This document shows positions 41,666-49,809 of a DNA stretch of 64,000 nucleotides, piece by piece. The DNA is from CALBPI01 sp038531945. Lineage in GTDB: Bacteria; Pseudomonadota; Gammaproteobacteria; Steroidobacterales; Woeseiaceae. Numbering within the stretch: position 1 is the first letter of the stretch; each line of letters starts with the position of its first letter. The stretch is taken from assembly GCA_038531945.1 (NCBI GenBank), contig JBCBBH010000004.1, forward strand, positions 248,001 through 312,000, given 5' to 3'. The translations under genes and the position numbers were made by a program. The notes beneath the pieces are model-generated. The model was not told where the DNA came from and did no database searches. It worked only from the letters and a program-made list of their open reading frames with translations.

Positions 41666-43294
41666 CTATCCAAGTTTCCGCGCTGTATTGATCACGTTGA
41701 CATCGTCGAAACGTGTCGTCGCGCAGCCGTGCGATACCGCACTGACCTGCGAAGGTTGGCCTTTTCCATCGAAAAATGAACCACCCAGTCGATAATCGCG
41801 CTCGTCGCAGATTGCAGAGCAGGAATTCCAGAACTCCTGGGTGTTGGACTGGTAGGCGACATCCTCAATCTGTTCGGTAATTTCGCCGTCTTTGATCTCG
41901 TAAAACAGCTGTCCGCCAAACTGGAAGTTATAGCGCTGCTGATCGATGGAGTAGGAGCCGCGACCGATGATGTAGATCCCGTCCTCAACGTCCGAGATCA
42001 TATCCGCGACCGACAGCCGCTCTTCGCCCGGCGCCAGCGATACGTTCGGCATCCGTTGAAACTGGACTGAGTTCCAGCTGTCGGCATAGCAACAACCGTG
42101 CGAAGCCTTTTCATTGACGATATGAGCCTGGTCGCGAATCGCTTGATAGTTCACCAGGATGCCGTCCTTAACGAGATCCCATTTCTTTGTCTTGACGCCT
42201 TCGTCGTCGTAACCGACTGCGCCGAGTGAATTCGGCTGGATCTTGTCAGCGAAAAGATTCACAAGGCTCGATCCGTATTCGAAGTCTCCGCTTTCCCACT
42301 TGTCCAGCGTCGCGAAACTGGTGCCGGCGTAGTTGGCCTCATAACCGAGGACTCGATCGAGTTCGAGCGGGTGACCGACTGACTCGTGAATGGTGAGCAT
42401 GAGATGGGTAGGGTCAAGAACGAGACTGTACTTTCCAGGTTTGACCGACGGCGCTGTCAGTTTCGCTCTGGCTTGCTCTGCCGCGAGCTTGGCATCTTCC
42501 TGCATATCGTAGCTGTATCGATAGCGCGTAGTGACGCCCGGGATCTTCTCGGATGGGTCGCCCTCAAAATACTCCCAACCCATACCCATCGGGTCGGACA
42601 GTCCATTGCGCGTGCGGAACTTACCGGTCTGCTTGTCGACGGCCGTCACGCTCATTGGAGCCCAAACCCGATGCACGTCCTGATCGATGAACGAACCGTC
42701 CGTCGACGCGAAATACTTCTGCTCATTGACGAGGTAGAACGTCGAATTCACGAAATCTGCACCGTTTTCCAAAGCCGCCGCGTTGACCGCCATCAAAAGA
42801 TCGACCTTGTCCGCAATCGGCACTTCCATCGCGTTGCGTTTGATCGGCGTGCGCCAACTGACTTCACCGACCCCTTTGACGGGAGCCAGTCGCACCGGCT
42901 CAGTCTGATAAACCGCGTTCGCCTTGGCGATCGCGACGGCAGTCTCGGCCGCCTCCGCCACGGCCGTCGGCGTCATACTCGATGTTGCAGCAAATCCCCA
43001 GGTGTCTTTTGCCAGGACGCGAACGCCCACACCGACGGACTCGGTATTGACGATGTTCTGAACTTTCAGCTCACGCGTCACAACGAACTGATTCAAATAG
43101 CGACCGACCCGCACATCCGCGTAGGTTGCACCTGCAGCTTTCGCGGCTTTCAGTGCCGCCTCTGCCAACGTTTGCTGGATCAGCGCATCGGCCGGCTTTA
43201 GCAACTCCTCCGCCGCGATGGCGGTGCCCGAAACCGGCAGTGCTATGGTGCCGGCACCGACCCCCGCGACTTTCAAAAATTTGCGTCGATCCAT
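41666..43294 (-). CDS. Tat-exported TldD-like metalloprotease
   Basis: A 542-residue TldD homologue, longer than cytosolic TldD (about 480), because it starts with a twin-arginine signal: MDRRKFLKVAGVGAGTIALP and a hydrophobic run to about residue 28. The catalytic zinc motif HESVGH (H303, E304, H308; the HExxxH of TldD) is intact in LMLTIHESVGHPLELDR. The C-terminal motif with GEITEQIEDVAYQ is also present. Its partner subunit in the next gene has no signal. The ATG at 43294 follows GGGGAG six bases upstream. As the first gene of the operon it sets the theme of an exported peptidase. The peptide substrate is not known. Confidence 0.9.
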   Translation of the reverse strand: MDRRKFLKVAGVGAGTIALPVSGTAIAAEELLKPADALIQQTLAEAALKAAKAAGATYADVRVGRYLNQFVVTRELKVQNIVNTESVGVGVRVLAKDTWGFAATSSMTPTAVAEAAETAVAIAKANAVYQTEPVRLAPVKGVGEVSWRTPIKRNAMEVPIADKVDLLMAVNAAALENGADFVNSTFYLVNEQKYFASTDGSFIDQDVHRVWAPMSVTAVDKQTGKFRTRNGLSDPMGMGWEYFEGDPSEKIPGVTTRYRYSYDMQEDAKLAAEQARAKLTAPSVKPGKYSLVLDPTHLMLTIHESVGHPLELDRVLGYEANYAGTSFATLDKWESGDFEYGSSLVNLFADKIQPNSLGAVGYDDEGVKTKKWDLVKDGILVNYQAIRDQAHIVNEKASHGCCYADSWNSVQFQRMPNVSLAPGEERLSVADMISDVEDGIYIIGRGSYSIDQQRYNFQFGGQLFYEIKDGEITEQIEDVAYQSNTQEFWNSCSAICDERDYRLGGSFFDGKGQPSQVSAVSHGCATTRFDDVNVINTARKLG

Positions 43295-43634
43295 CAATAA
43301 CTCCCCGAGGGCTGACCGGCCAAATGCCGTTGAAACTATGCGATTCGTTCCAATTTAAAGCATGCCCCAGATCGATGCCACACGATCTGACGTCGGCCGC
43401 ACGCCAGGCAAACATCACACACCTGCGAATTTGCTAACTACAAACCATTGTTTCTCATGCATTTTTCAATACCGCCACAGATATTCGGTCGGTTGTACCG
43501 ACGGAACCCATGTCTGACGTTTTGACGCTCTCCTCGACTTCAGCACTGCGCGGCCAGGCTGCTGAGCGCTGGGAGCAGATGCAAATCTGGTCAACTCCGT
43601 GCAAGATGGCGCCTCGCTGATGAAAGGCCAAGGC
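43295..43634. other. Divergent intergenic region between tldD and the pterin gene
   Basis: These 340 bases separate two divergent units. No RNA gene or strong promoter pair is evident. A perfect inverted repeat lies at 43488-43502 (listed separately). A 36-codon frame (43510-43620) ends where another possible pterin-gene ATG begins, but it has no family similarity or clear ribosome-binding site, so I do not call it a gene. Confidence 0.4.
43488..43502. repeat. Perfect short inverted repeat
   Basis: GTCGGT and ACCGAC are separated by TGT, giving perfect 6-base arms with a 3-base loop in the 340-bp divergent gap. It is too far (about 130 bp) from the pterin gene start to be an ordinary terminator for tldD on the minus strand. 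It could be an operator or a short hairpin. Confidence 0.35.
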
Positions 43635-44141
43635 ATGTCTCGCCGCACTACGATCCAAATTCGCAACCAGTACTTAAAGTTCTCGGCAGCGCACTTCACC
43701 ATTTTCTCGGCTACGGACCGAGAACGCCTGCATGGACACAACTTCGCAGTCCGAGCCAACGTGACAGCCCTGGTTGGCGACGATGGATTGTGTTTCGACT
43801 ACAACCTCATGAAGAAGAAATTGCGCGCGCTCTGTGACGGTCTGGACGAATACTTGCTTCTACCGAACCACTCACCTCATTTGGAAGTCAGTTGTAGCGA
43901 CGACGGCGCATCGATTGTTGCAACGTTCAATGATGAACAAATGACGTTCCTGGCGTCTGACACTCAGGTCCTTCCGTTATCGAACATTACCGCAGAGGAG
44001 CTGTCGTACTTCCTCCTCGGTAAACTGATCGACGGCGATGTCGCGGAGCAATACAAGATCTCAGAGGTGGAGCTGTTTGTTGGCTCCGGGGAAGGACAGT
44101 CGGCGAGCACCCGCTGGCACGTGACGGAGGGATTCCTGTGA
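43635..44141 (+). CDS. 6-pyruvoyltetrahydropterin synthase-family protein, PTPS-III-like
   Basis: A 168-residue tunnelling-fold enzyme of the PTPS/QueD family, which acts on dihydroneopterin triphosphate. Zinc ligands H20, H33 and H35 are present in FSAAHF and RLHGHNF. QueD and classical PTPS have a catalytic Cys before the HGH (CxxxHGH). Here that Cys is missing and Glu30 stands three residues before HGH (ERLHGH), the pattern described for PTPS-III paralogues that can replace FolB in folate synthesis. I therefore infer a folate or pterin role rather than queuosine. ATG 43635 follows AAAGG at good spacing; ATG 43620 and GTG 43599 are alternatives. It overlaps the following SDR by 4 bp. Confidence 0.8.
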   Translation: MSRRTTIQIRNQYLKFSAAHFTIFSATDRERLHGHNFAVRANVTALVGDDGLCFDYNLMKKKLRALCDGLDEYLLLPNHSPHLEVSCSDDGASIVATFNDEQMTFLASDTQVLPLSNITAEELSYFLLGKLIDGDVAEQYKISEVELFVGSGEGQSASTRWHVTEGFL

Positions 44142-44839
44142 ACAAAGCGGCCATCATCACAGGAGCGAGTGCTGGCATCGGGCACGCTACTGCAGGTCAC
44201 TTAATCGCGGCAGGATACCGCGTGATCAACCTGTCACGGCGTCTGGCTGACATCGACGGTGTCGACACGATCGCTGTCGATCTGAGTCAGCCACTGGACG
44301 CGGCTGTTGTGGACAGACTAACCAACCACGTTGCCAACGCCGACCAATCCACGGTAATCCACTGTGCAGGATTGCTCGGCAGCGACCACGCAACCAGCGT
44401 CCAGCGAAGTGCGCTGGAACATTCTCTGGCTGTCAACGTCACAGCACCCGCGATGCTCAACCAGCATTTGATACCTTCGCTGACACCGGGCTCTTCCATC
44501 ATTTTCGTAGGTAGCACGCTCGGGGACAAAGCGGTTCAAGGCGCATTTGGCTATGTGACCAGCAAACACGCGGTGAATGGAATGATGCGAGCAACCTGCC
44601 AGGACCTTACCGGGACGGGTGTACACACGGCGGTGGTCAGTCCCGGATTCACCGATACGGAGATGCTGCGGGATCATGTCGGAAACGACGCTGGAATCCT
44701 GAGCTCACTCGCGGAAAACGTGACCATGGGCCGGCTCATCGAACCGGACGAGATTGCACGCACAATTATGTTCTGCGTCGATAACCCGGTAATCAACGGC
44801 AGCGTGATTCACGCCAATCTGGGTCAGATCGAGCGGTAA
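44138..44839 (+). CDS. SDR family reductase coupled to the pterin enzyme
   Basis: A 233-residue short-chain dehydrogenase/reductase. The NAD(P) loop is TGASAGIG (8-15) and the catalytic Ser-Tyr-Lys are S126 (VGSTLGD), Y139 and K143 (YVTSKHA). HCAGLLG replaces the common NNAG strand. Its GTG start is overlapped by the stop of the PTPS-like gene (GTGA), indicating coupled translation. By position it could be a pterin reductase, similar in concept to sepiapterin reductase, FolM or pteridine reductase. Sequence alone does not separate these from the many other SDR activities. It converges on the DUF4397 lipoprotein gene with a one-base gap. Confidence 0.85.
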   Translation: MNKAAIITGASAGIGHATAGHLIAAGYRVINLSRRLADIDGVDTIAVDLSQPLDAAVVDRLTNHVANADQSTVIHCAGLLGSDHATSVQRSALEHSLAVNVTAPAMLNQHLIPSLTPGSSIIFVGSTLGDKAVQGAFGYVTSKHAVNGMMRATCQDLTGTGVHTAVVSPGFTDTEMLRDHVGNDAGILSSLAENVTMGRLIEPDEIARTIMFCVDNPVINGSVIHANLGQIER

Positions 44840-44840
44840 G

Positions 44841-46238
44841 CTACTGCGCCGTCAGTGGCCTGAGGATCACAATCTCCGCTTGCGTCGGATCGGACGTGTC
44901 GACCAGCACAACCCGCACGATGTCCCCGGCAGCGAGAGTCAGCTCCAACGGACCGGCAAGCACGCCGTTATCGCTCGTATCTGTCACTACAACGTCAAGC
45001 GTCTCCGGCGGAAGCGTGACGGCCTCGACCTCAAAGAGTGAAGGCAGGTTGCCAGCGCGCGGGCTGTCCGTTTCCAGTGTTTCGTCTTCCTCAATCAAAT
45101 AGAAGTCGACCCTCGTGGTGTCCAGAATCGCGTTATACAAACCAAACTGCGCCGCATCGAACAAGGTGCGACGGCTCAGCGGGAGCTGTACAAACGCGGC
45201 ATTGTCCTCGGCCTGACGACCGGCAAACAGCCCAACGGTGTTGCGGCCGTTGCTAAAACTGAACTCTTCCTGCTCGAGTATCACACCGACGTTGCCCATC
45301 GGGGTGAACGTCAATTCAAGGGTGCCGAGATCGTCGCCTTCCGGAATCTCGATCGGGGCGGTGATCTCCCCCACCGCGAGATCGGCCACCAACGGGGTCG
45401 TCAGGTCGCTCGTGCGGTAGATATCGATCGCACCAGAGGCGGCGGATGCGTTCGAGAACTGAACCGTCGGCAAAGCGCGATCATCGACGGCAACCGCATT
45501 GGTGAGTCCTTCGCCCGAAATACTCAGAACGAAATCCCCATTGACCTCGCCCGCACTATCCAGCAACGTCACCAACAGGGTGTTCTGGGCCGAGAGTGTG
45601 GTCACCTCGGACCGCATCAGAATCGTCGCGGGGTCACCCGCAGGCGTGACGACAAACTCCGATAGCTGCGTTTCGATCTCAACGACGGTTGTTGCGGTTG
45701 CCGGTGCAACGTTGGTCGCCAGCGGCGTGTTGGCAGCCGGATCCAGCCCCTCATCGCCGAGGTAAAAGTCAACAGGACCAACCTGCTGAGAGAAATTGGC
45801 GAACCACAGTTCCAGTACGGTGTCCGCCGCGCCGAATTCCCGGATCGGTGTGTCGAGGACCGTGATCTGAGGCGCGGTCGCTTGGCCATGCAGCACAAAT
45901 GTGTACGACGTATCGACCGCAACCGAGACTTCCGTCGACAAAAGACGGGTGACCTCGCGAGTTTGACCGCTCGTGAAGTCAAAATTGAAGTCGTAGGTCA
46001 GGGCGTCGTATTCATCGGTAGGCGTGGCAGACAGATAGTTGATCTGACCACCATTTGGCGGTACCCGAGTCTCTTCGATCAGGAACGTCACGGCGCCGAG
46101 GTCCGGAATAGCATGCAGGCCGCGGATTGTGCCTCGACCGTCAGCGGTTTCCTGTGTATCAGTGCAACCGACGACCAAAACAGCCGCGATCAAGACACCG
46201 GCCAACCTTGGCGTGTGAGCTAAGAAATTAAAGCGCAT
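44841..46238 (-). CDS. DUF4397 repeat lipoprotein
   Basis: A 465-residue exported lipoprotein. The signal sequence ends with the lipobox-like LVVGC, so Cys25 would be acylated. The mature protein consists of about four beta-rich repeats related to DUF4397. Each opens near an aromatic/Asn pair and continues to a (V/I)D(F/I)Y strand: examples are QQVGPVDFYLGDEG, SGAIDIYRTSD and TTRVDFYLIEED. It is acidic and Thr/Ser/Val-rich. Function is unknown; similar proteins are thought to be cell-surface. ATG 46238 is 81 bases inside a longer open frame whose extension lacks a signal sequence. It is divergent from the flavin reductase gene across 119 bp. Confidence 0.8.
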   Translation of the reverse strand: MRFNFLAHTPRLAGVLIAAVLVVGCTDTQETADGRGTIRGLHAIPDLGAVTFLIEETRVPPNGGQINYLSATPTDEYDALTYDFNFDFTSGQTREVTRLLSTEVSVAVDTSYTFVLHGQATAPQITVLDTPIREFGAADTVLELWFANFSQQVGPVDFYLGDEGLDPAANTPLATNVAPATATTVVEIETQLSEFVVTPAGDPATILMRSEVTTLSAQNTLLVTLLDSAGEVNGDFVLSISGEGLTNAVAVDDRALPTVQFSNASAASGAIDIYRTSDLTTPLVADLAVGEITAPIEIPEGDDLGTLELTFTPMGNVGVILEQEEFSFSNGRNTVGLFAGRQAEDNAAFVQLPLSRRTLFDAAQFGLYNAILDTTRVDFYLIEEDETLETDSPRAGNLPSLFEVEAVTLPPETLDVVVTDTSDNGVLAGPLELTLAAGDIVRVVLVDTSDPTQAEIVILRPLTAQ

Positions 46239-46357
46239 GGAAGACTCAAAATAACCTGCTGAGATATCCGACCTATGATACCACCGACAGTTCCGGGAGC
46301 CATGACATAAGCCAATCACGGCGCGCCAGCGGGGAGTGAATTGGGTACAATATCGCG

Positions 46358-46867
46358 ATGCCTGATTCCACCGCGAAATCGCAAGTAAACCTTGCTGAGG
46401 CCTATCGCAGCGCGCTCGGACAGTTCCCTACCGGGGTGTGTCTTGTCAGCGCGCGCGGCGTAGCGCCCGATCCAGCGCCATTCGCTATCACCGTGAGCTC
46501 GTTTGTCTCGGTATCGCTCGAGCCACCTCTGGTCTCGTGGTGTCTGCAGCACGACTCATCAAGCTTTCCCTTATGGGCAAAGACAGAACAGTTTGCCATC
46601 AGCGTACTGGCTGGCAGTCAGCAGCACTTGTGCGATCACTTCGCGCAGCGCGGCAATCACTTGATCGGTGATCTGGCGTTCTTCGACACGTCGCCAAACG
46701 GCAATCCCTGGGTGCGTGAGGCTTCCGCCAATTTCGACGTTGATGTCGCGGCGCGTCACGACGCAGGTGATCATGAGATTATCGTTGGAACGGTGCGCCA
46801 GTTCGCTTCGAACTCAGATCGGTCACCGTTGATCTACCACCAGGGTCGCGTGCGTGCATCGACGTGA
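46358..46867 (+). CDS. Flavin reductase-like FMN-binding protein
   Basis: A 169-residue split-barrel protein of the flavin reductase (HpaC/ActVB) family that binds FMN or FAD and usually supplies reduced flavin to a monooxygenase. Landmarks are ALGQFPTGVCLVSARG (about 19-34), ITVSSFVSVSLEPPLVSWCL and AISVLAGSQQHLCDHFA, then PLIYHQGRV at the C-terminus. The ATG at 46358 has no strong ribosome-binding site. Its last 14 bases overlap a Tat-lipoprotein amidase gene. No oxygenase partner is next to it, so the acceptor of reduced flavin is unknown. Confidence 0.87.
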   Translation: MPDSTAKSQVNLAEAYRSALGQFPTGVCLVSARGVAPDPAPFAITVSSFVSVSLEPPLVSWCLQHDSSSFPLWAKTEQFAISVLAGSQQHLCDHFAQRGNHLIGDLAFFDTSPNGNPWVREASANFDVDVAARHDAGDHEIIVGTVRQFASNSDRSPLIYHQGRVRAST

Positions 46868-48332
46868 TCTGCTTCGCCTGATTGCGGTCGGCGGGCTTGC
46901 AGCCGCCACCGGTTGCGGCGCGCGAAAACCGGCTGTGTCCGCAACCTCGTTGGCCGACCTTGACTGTATCGGCCAACATGACCTGATTGTCAGCGGCGCC
47001 CTTTCCAAAGAAGCGTCGATCACATCGGCCTTCGAACGAATCGATGCAGTGAACGATCAACTCAACGCCGTGATCACCCGCGATGACGAGCGTGCGATTG
47101 TGCATGCCCGGACCGCAACAGGCGCCCTGGCCGGTGTCCCGTATTTGCTGAAGGACCTCAACGCCTATCGCGACATGCGGATGACAATGGGCTCGGCGCT
47201 GTTTCGAAACCATGTTCCAGACTCCCAGTCGCCTTACACCGATCGAATCGATGCTTCGGGCCTCGTCGTCCTCGGCAAGACCAATACGCCTGAGTTTGGA
47301 TTGCTACCGACGACGTCACCGGTGTTGCACGGGCCAACGAGAAATCCCTGGAACGTCAAACACACGCCCGGCGGCTCGAGTGGCGGATCCGCGGCTGCGG
47401 TCGCGTCCCGCATGGTCCCTGCCGCGCAGGCCAGCGATGGCGGCGGCTCAATTCGGATTCCAGCAGCACTGTGCGGATTGTTCGGCCTCAAGCCATCGGT
47501 GGGCCGCTTTCCGGACCAGGGTTACGCCAATCGTGCCTGGCCGATCTCGATCAAACATGCCATCACACGTAGTGTTCGCGACAGCGCGCTCATTTTGGCT
47601 CTGACTGAGAATACCGACGGTGGTCCACTGCTCCCGGTAGGCTTTGTGACACCTGAGCGTCGCAAACGACTAAAGATCGCGATCAGCACCGATACGCATC
47701 TGGGCCCCGCGGATCCGAATATCGTCGACGCGGTAGTCGAGGTTGGCAAAACACTGCAGCGGATGGGGCACGAGATCGAACCCGTCAGCGACACGCCGCA
47801 CCACGACCCGGCATTCGATCGACACATCAGCACACTCTGGGGTCACGGCGTGTTCGGAATCCTGCAACAAGTAGAGGCTGACAGTGGCACGACCGCGGAA
47901 AACACGGGCCTGCTGGAACCTGCGACGATCACGCTGGCAAGGCGGTTCTCGCAGTTACCGCCGGATGCGCTTCAGACCGCGTTGGACTACTTTCAGGTGT
48001 TCCAACGCGGAACTGACGACTTTTTCGCCAACTACGATGCGTGGCTCACTCCCGTCACCAGTGCTGTTGCACCGGAGATTGGATTTATGGATCCATCACT
48101 CGACTTCGACACGTTGACCGAGCGAGTGACCCAGTTCGCGCGCTTTACAGCCATTCACAACGTCGCCGGCACGCCGGCCATGTCGATCCCCGCCGGAAAG
48201 TCTGACGACGGCTTGCCGATCGGTGTGCAAATCGCAGCCAGTGTTGGCGCCGAGGCATTGCTGTTGCAGCTGGCCTACCAACTCGAGGAAGCAACTCCGT
48301 GGGCGGACGCGTTGCCCCCCGTTCATGCATGA
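46854..48332 (+). CDS. Amidase-signature enzyme, Tat lipoprotein
   Basis: A 492-residue amidase-signature hydrolase expected to cleave C-N amide bonds. The catalytic Ser-cisSer-Lys triad is represented by K100 (YLLKDLN), S175 in GGSSGGSAAAVA and S199 in DGGGSIRIPA. The N-terminus MHRRDLLRLIAVGGLAAATGC is a twin-arginine (HRRDLL) signal with a lipobox-like ending at Cys21, so the enzyme is probably exported and anchored as a lipoprotein, which is uncommon for this family. The GTG start overlaps the flavin reductase gene by 14 bp and follows AGGGTCGCGTGC. Substrate unknown. Confidence 0.86.
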   Translation: MHRRDLLRLIAVGGLAAATGCGARKPAVSATSLADLDCIGQHDLIVSGALSKEASITSAFERIDAVNDQLNAVITRDDERAIVHARTATGALAGVPYLLKDLNAYRDMRMTMGSALFRNHVPDSQSPYTDRIDASGLVVLGKTNTPEFGLLPTTSPVLHGPTRNPWNVKHTPGGSSGGSAAAVASRMVPAAQASDGGGSIRIPAALCGLFGLKPSVGRFPDQGYANRAWPISIKHAITRSVRDSALILALTENTDGGPLLPVGFVTPERRKRLKIAISTDTHLGPADPNIVDAVVEVGKTLQRMGHEIEPVSDTPHHDPAFDRHISTLWGHGVFGILQQVEADSGTTAENTGLLEPATITLARRFSQLPPDALQTALDYFQVFQRGTDDFFANYDAWLTPVTSAVAPEIGFMDPSLDFDTLTERVTQFARFTAIHNVAGTPAMSIPAGKSDDGLPIGVQIAASVGAEALLLQLAYQLEEATPWADALPPVHA

Positions 48333-48342
48333 GTAGAACGCT

Positions 48343-48861
48343 ATGGACTATTCGAAACCGACGAACATCACCCAACTGAAACGTGCTCAGAAGACGCTCG
48401 AATACCGGCGCGGCTGGCGTCGCCTCAGTCTTCGTTACGGTGATGCCATGCTGGCCATCGAGTCACGACTCGGCCGTCAACAGCGCATAGAGCGGCATGA
48501 CCTGCTGCTCCTGAATCCACTGTTCGTGTTTGAAGCCTATGACTTGTCGGTTCTTACCGAACCGCTGAAGCGCTGTCTCGCGACCGTCGTGCTCGCCGCT
48601 ATCGTACAGTTCTCAACGTTCAGTGATGACCTGCCGCTGTTGGCGCCAATGTTGTTGCTGCTTGCATGCTATTGGCTGGTTCAAATGCTAAATCTCTGGC
48701 GGGACAACGGCCCGCGCACAGTGATCTGCGACACCAGTGGAAATACCGTTGTTGAAATTCCTCATGACAACACGGACGAGAACACGCGACTCAGTTTCGA
48801 GTCTGGCCTGAGGAAAAACATAGAAACTCGCGACGCTCGCTGGCACAACGGCGAACTTTAG
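48343..48861 (+). CDS. Hypothetical two-helix membrane protein
   Basis: A 172-residue protein I do not recognise. A basic N-terminal part (about residues 12-55) is followed by a hydrophobic hairpin, with helices at about 82-98 and 99-118. The C-terminal 50 residues are polar and acidic. It begins 10 bp after the amidase gene and ends 20 bp before prpB, so it sits in the same direction as both. Its ribosome-binding region is weak (GTAGAACGCT). Its relation to propionate metabolism is not supported beyond location. Confidence 0.6.
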   Translation: MDYSKPTNITQLKRAQKTLEYRRGWRRLSLRYGDAMLAIESRLGRQQRIERHDLLLLNPLFVFEAYDLSVLTEPLKRCLATVVLAAIVQFSTFSDDLPLLAPMLLLLACYWLVQMLNLWRDNGPRTVICDTSGNTVVEIPHDNTDENTRLSFESGLRKNIETRDARWHNGEL

Positions 48862-48881
48862 CGATTCGGAGGGACGTGAAC

Positions 48882-49778
48882 ATGTCTGAAAATTCCAGCG
48901 CAGGTCTGCGCTTCCGCACGGCGCTCGAACGCGAAACGCCACTGCAAATCGTCGGCACGATCAATGCCTACACGGCAATGATGGCTACATCCACCGGGTT
49001 CAATGCGATTTATTTGTCGGGCGCTGGTGTCGCCAATGCGAGCTATGGTTTGCCCGATCTGGGTATGACTTCGCTCGATAACGTACTGGAAGACGCGCGC
49101 CGAATTACCGGTGCCACCGCGACACCATTGCTGGTTGATGTCGATACAGGCTGGGGTGGCGCATTCAATATCGCCCGTATGGTTCGTGAGATGACCTCCG
49201 CCGGCGTGGCCGCGATCCACCTGGAGGACCAGGTGGGACAGAAACGTTGCGGACACAGACCTAACAAGTCTTTGGTGAGCGCATCGGAGATGACCGACAG
49301 AATCAAGGCCGCCGTGGACGCACGTACCGACGATGATTTTTTCATTATGGCCCGAACGGATGCGCTCGCGGTTGAAGGTATGGAACCGATGCTGGAACGG
49401 ATCCATCGCTACCAGGAAGCCGGTGCGGACGGAATTTTCGCCGAGGCGATGACCGACATTGAACTCTATCGTCGCGTTACCGGCACTGTTGAGATCCCTG
49501 TACTCGCGAATCTGACTGAGTTTGGTATGACGCCACTGTACACAGTCGATGCCTTGCGCGAGGTCGGGATTCGAATGGCGCTGTATCCACTGTCAGCTTT
49601 CCGTGCGATGAATGCTGCGGCACTCGCGATGTTCCGCGAAATACGGCAACAGGGTACGCAACAGGCACGAGTGGAATACATGCAAACGCGCGAAGAGTTG
49701 TATGAGTTTCTCGATTACCACGCGTTTGAGCAAAAGCTGGATGCGTTATTCGGCGCGGAAGCGGACGCACAAGACTGA
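48882..49778 (+). CDS. prpB: 2-Methylisocitrate lyase PrpB
   Basis: Splits 2-methylisocitrate to pyruvate and succinate in the methylcitrate cycle. At 298 residues it matches PrpB. Visible features are YLSGAGVANASYGLPDLG near residue 45, DVDTGWGG with the metal Asp, HLEDQ and the catalytic loop KRCGH (the PrpB K(K/R)CGH motif) and FIMARTDALAVEG. I chose ATG 48882 with GGAGGGA about eight bases upstream; an in-frame GTG six bases earlier is too close to that site. It lies 31 bp before prpC. Confidence 0.95.
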   Translation: MSENSSAGLRFRTALERETPLQIVGTINAYTAMMATSTGFNAIYLSGAGVANASYGLPDLGMTSLDNVLEDARRITGATATPLLVDVDTGWGGAFNIARMVREMTSAGVAAIHLEDQVGQKRCGHRPNKSLVSASEMTDRIKAAVDARTDDDFFIMARTDALAVEGMEPMLERIHRYQEAGADGIFAEAMTDIELYRRVTGTVEIPVLANLTEFGMTPLYTVDALREVGIRMALYPLSAFRAMNAAALAMFREIRQQGTQQARVEYMQTREELYEFLDYHAFEQKLDALFGAEADAQD

Positions 49779-49809
49779 CACACAACGTCATCACTAAAAG
49801 AGCAGGAAG

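Noticed and set aside
32718..43294. A defence or phage-related island in the MoxR region
   Set aside because: MoxR-VWA genes can occur in defence islands, but here there is no nuclease, restriction, reverse transcriptase or integrase gene, and TldD/PmbA and DUF4159 suggest an envelope function.
43510..43620. 36-codon open frame ahead of the pterin enzyme, with its stop overlapping a possible ATG
   Set aside because: No ribosome-binding site, no family resemblance, and the pterin gene's best start is further downstream, so the overlap is not needed.
43635..44141. Calling this gene queD
   Set aside because: The catalytic Cys before HGH is missing and the Glu of PTPS-III is present; a queuosine role is therefore less likely.
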